From the NCBI GenBank assembly GCA_017860075.1, contig JAFNAH010000086.1, positions 1 through 6,923 on the forward strand: DNA of 6,923 nucleotides, in the 5' to 3' direction. This stretch comes from Acidobacteriota bacterium. GTDB taxonomy: Bacteria > Acidobacteriota > UBA6911. Positions 5,734 through 6,923 of this stretch are shown one piece after another. A program made the translations under genes and the position numbers. The stretch's first letter is position 1. Each line of letters opens with the position of its first letter. Under the pieces are notes generated by a model. That model had not been told where the DNA came from. It searched no databases and worked only from the letters and a program-made list of their open reading frames with translations.

Positions 5734-5761
5734 TCTCCGACCCGCCGCGGCGCGTCGGAGA
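5734..5761. repeat. Long GC-rich hairpin upstream of smr
   Basis: TCTCCGAC (5734-5741) pairs perfectly with GTCGGAGA (5754-5761). The 12-base loop holds a further CGCCGCGGCG palindrome, so the whole can fold into one long stem. There is no following T-tract on either strand. It lies about 70 bases before the smr start and may mark the edge of the hairpin region. Confidence 0.55.
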
Positions 5762-5831
5762 GGCGCCGCACGGCGTTGATTTGAATTCTGAAGGGATGGA
5801 GTTGACAAGTTGCCGGTGACGTCCGACCATT

Positions 5832-6755
5832 GTGGCAGTGGCCAAGAAGACGCAGGGAAAGGAAGGCCGCCACCCATTCGCCGGTCTGGACGGCCTGATC
5901 ATGAAGGCCGGGCTCACGCTGCAGGCCGACAGCGAGCCGGCGAAGGAACCGCAGCAGCCGGTTGCTCCGCCGCCCAAGCCGGAGGATTCCGACGAGGATG
6001 CGTTCCGGCTGGCGATGGATGGGGTAGTCCGCCGTACCTGGCGTCACAGTCCCGTCCCTTCTCCGCCGGCCGATTTCCCTCAGCCCGGCGATCCGGAGCT
6101 CGAGGATCGGCGCCTGATGCAGGCGGCCATGGACGGCGACCCCGCACTGTCAGTGCAGGATCATCCGGAATACATCGAAGGCTGGGTGGGCCTCGGCGGC
6201 CTCAGGTACCTTCCGAACCTGCGCGAGGGGCTCTACTCGATACAGGGGCAGATCGACCTGCACGGGATGAGCCGGGAGGAAGCCAGGACTGCGGTGGAAG
6301 ATTTCATCATTCGCATGTCAAGTCAGCGTTCCTGCTGTGTCAAGGTGATACACGGCCGGGGAATCAACTCACCCAACGATCGGGCCGTCCTCAAGGAAAA
6401 CCTGAGCCGCTGGCTCGCGTGGGTGCGATCTACGTGCTTCTCAGGCGGTGCGTGTAGCTGCCGGGAATGGGCAACCGACCGGGCCTGCATGGTGCAACAT
6501 CGGAATGCGACGGCACCCAGACAAGCAGTGTTCGAGGCTCAACCTGGACTTGGACTTCGACCTGGACCATTCGCTTCGAGGCGGGCAGTAACACTTGCTC
6601 CGTCCATAATCCTGCCGCCAGCTTCCACTGTCCAAGTCCACGTCCAGGTCGAGGTCCAGGTCCAAGTCCAGGCTTGCCCACAAACACTGCCTATCCAAGC
6701 GCCATCCCATTGCGATCCCGATTCCGATACCGCGAATCGGGGCAAAGGAATCTGA
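5832..6755 (+). CDS. Smr-domain protein, C-terminus disrupted by frameshift
   Basis: The open frame is 307 codons, but only the first 196 look genuine. Residues 1-135 are a Pro/Glu-rich, probably flexible N-terminus. The Smr (small MutS-related) domain follows with its two nuclease motifs: IDLHGMSREEA (141-151) and VKVIHGRGINS (170-180), then VLKENLSRWLA (186-196). Smr domains are typically nucleic-acid endonucleases or binding modules. The usual next segment (about 18 residues, ending in GG) is missing, and the expected last strand GAIYVLLRR is encoded in another frame at 6419-6457. The 111 codons after Ala196 therefore read out-of-frame and repeat DNA. The start is GTG at 5832; a TGA at 5817 rules out the ATG at 5796, and the ribosome site is weak. 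It is a degraded gene, a recent frameshift or an assembly error. Confidence 0.75.
   Translation: MAVAKKTQGKEGRHPFAGLDGLIMKAGLTLQADSEPAKEPQQPVAPPPKPEDSDEDAFRLAMDGVVRRTWRHSPVPSPPADFPQPGDPELEDRRLMQAAMDGDPALSVQDHPEYIEGWVGLGGLRYLPNLREGLYSIQGQIDLHGMSREEARTAVEDFIIRMSSQRSCCVKVIHGRGINSPNDRAVLKENLSRWLAWVRSTCFSGGACSCREWATDRACMVQHRNATAPRQAVFEAQPGLGLRPGPFASRRAVTLAPSIILPPASTVQVHVQVEVQVQVQACPQTLPIQAPSHCDPDSDTANRGKGI
6419..6457 (+). pseudogene. Displaced C-terminal strand of the Smr domain
   Basis: These bases encode VGAIYVLLRRCV and a TAG stop, in the frame that is +2 relative to the start of smr. GAIYVLLRR is the normal final strand of stand-alone Smr proteins (pattern GGxGAxYVLLR). Its position directly after the WLA codons indicates deletion of roughly 18 codons, with a net length of 1 modulo 3. 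Confidence 0.7.
6525..6690. repeat. Imperfect inverted repeat with GGACYT-like hexamers
   Basis: The left arm (6525-6567) and the reverse complement of the right arm (6642-6690) share GCAGTGTT, CCTGGACTTGGAC and TCGACCTGGAC in order. The right arm has one additional hexamer. The hexamer-like part of the right side extends to 6629. A further weak match, ATCGGAAT, occurs outside both arms (6499-6506 and 6721-6728). The 74-base loop carries no recognisable gene. The element fills the gap between the convergent smr and permease genes, where it might act as a bidirectional barrier to transcription or be a mobile-repeat remnant. Confidence 0.75.
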
Positions 6756-6767
6756 CTGTTGTCCCGC

Positions 6768-6923
6768 CTATTCGTACCGGAGGCACTCGATCGGGTCGAG
6801 GTTCGATGCCTGGATTGCAGGGTAGATCCCGAAGACGAGACCGACCATCGAGCTCACGCCAAACGACAGGGCGATCGACTGCGGCGTGATGATCGTGCTC
6901 CAGCCGGAGAAGATCGCCACCAG
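6768..6923 (-). CDS. MacB/FtsX-type ABC transporter permease, C-terminal fragment
   Basis: The last 51 codons of a gene that begins beyond the right edge. The translation reads [20 protein letters not shown] followed by [20 protein letters not shown] and [11 protein letters not shown]. This is the final transmembrane helix and signature end of MacB-family permeases (pattern GxxFGxYPAxxAxxLDPIEALRYE), inner-membrane subunits that couple ATP hydrolysis to export of substrates or to mechanical work across the periplasm. The partner ATPase and the periplasmic domain lie outside the window, so the substrate cannot be guessed. It converges on smr, with the hexamer inverted repeat between them. The stop is TAG at 6768-6770. 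Confidence 0.87.
   Translation of the reverse strand: MVAIFSGWSTIITPQSIALSFGVSSMVGLVFGIYPAIQASNLDPIECLRYE

Larger units (their letters stand above)
5033..5831. other. Gene-free region packed with short GC-rich hairpins
   Basis: No reading frame here has a credible domain, start or ribosome site. Instead there is a run of short perfect or near-perfect stems. Those with GAA or TTC triloops are 5147-5159, 5193-5205, 5219-5237, 5262-5274 (one T-G closing pair), 5481-5493, 5551-5563, 5621-5631 and 5688-5700. Others are 5087-5106 (6-bp stem), 5114-5125 (CGAA loop), 5278-5291 nested in 5271-5298, 5320-5332 (AGC loop), 5520-5535 (CACG loop) and 5646-5663 (7-bp stem, GTAA loop). Two contain the heptamer GCGAAGC, known as an exceptionally stable DNA mini-hairpin. 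About 5335-5478 shows nothing I can name. The region could be a cluster of REP-like elements, or sequence acting as structured RNA or DNA. Confidence 0.6.

Noticed and set aside
5087..5761. The hairpin cluster as a CRISPR array or integron attC array
   Set aside because: There are no regular direct repeats with uniform spacers, no cas or integrase gene, and no attC core sites.
5514..6047. A 177-codon minus-strand open frame
   Set aside because: It runs through the hairpin region into the antisense of smr and has no coherent protein features.
6429..6745. Trp-Thr or Asp-Leu repeat peptides readable from the hexamer repeat on either strand
   Set aside because: The periodic peptides change with the frame and simply reflect the 6-base unit; no start signal or conserved frame supports a protein.

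Overview
The window is GC-rich bacterial chromosomal DNA with compact protein-coding content and no phage, plasmid, CRISPR or RNA genes that I can see. Gene content (two complex I subunits of the type carrying HPAMHG in NuoD, a radical SAM/SPASM protein, a DUF2203 protein, an A-type Fe-S carrier, an Smr-domain protein and a MacB-type permease ending DPIECLRYE), together with simple inverted heptamer and hexamer repeats, resembles genomes of Acidobacteriota or nearby deep-branching phyla. That placement is an impression from memory, not a proven assignment.

Positions 1-4969 form one block read entirely on the minus strand. In transcription order it holds erpA (Fe-S carrier), a rho-independent terminator, folB (dihydroneopterin aldolase), a merR-family regulator with its own promoter and operator, nuoB, nuoD, a radical SAM/SPASM protein, a DUF2203 protein, an inverted-repeat element, and the first 26 codons of map (methionine aminopeptidase). 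The merR-nuoB-nuoD-radical SAM-DUF2203 genes are separated by 44, 10, 36 and 67 bases and could be one transcript from the merR promoter. Several products handle Fe-S clusters: NuoB, the radical SAM enzyme and ErpA. The MerR-like protein carries a four-cysteine C-terminus. nuoA, nuoC and the rest of complex I are absent here.

Positions 5033-5831 contain no convincing gene. They carry the erpA promoter region, a 134-bp cassette bounded by 17-bp inverted repeats, and a dense series of short GC-rich hairpins, many with GAA or TTC triloops.

An Smr-domain gene starts at 5832 on the plus strand. Its last conserved strand is out of frame after an apparent internal deletion, so the open frame runs on into a repeat. 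That repeat (about 6525-6690) is an imperfect inverted repeat built of GGACYT-like hexamers and lies between the convergent smr and permease genes. The window ends in the C-terminus of a minus-strand MacB/FtsX-type permease.
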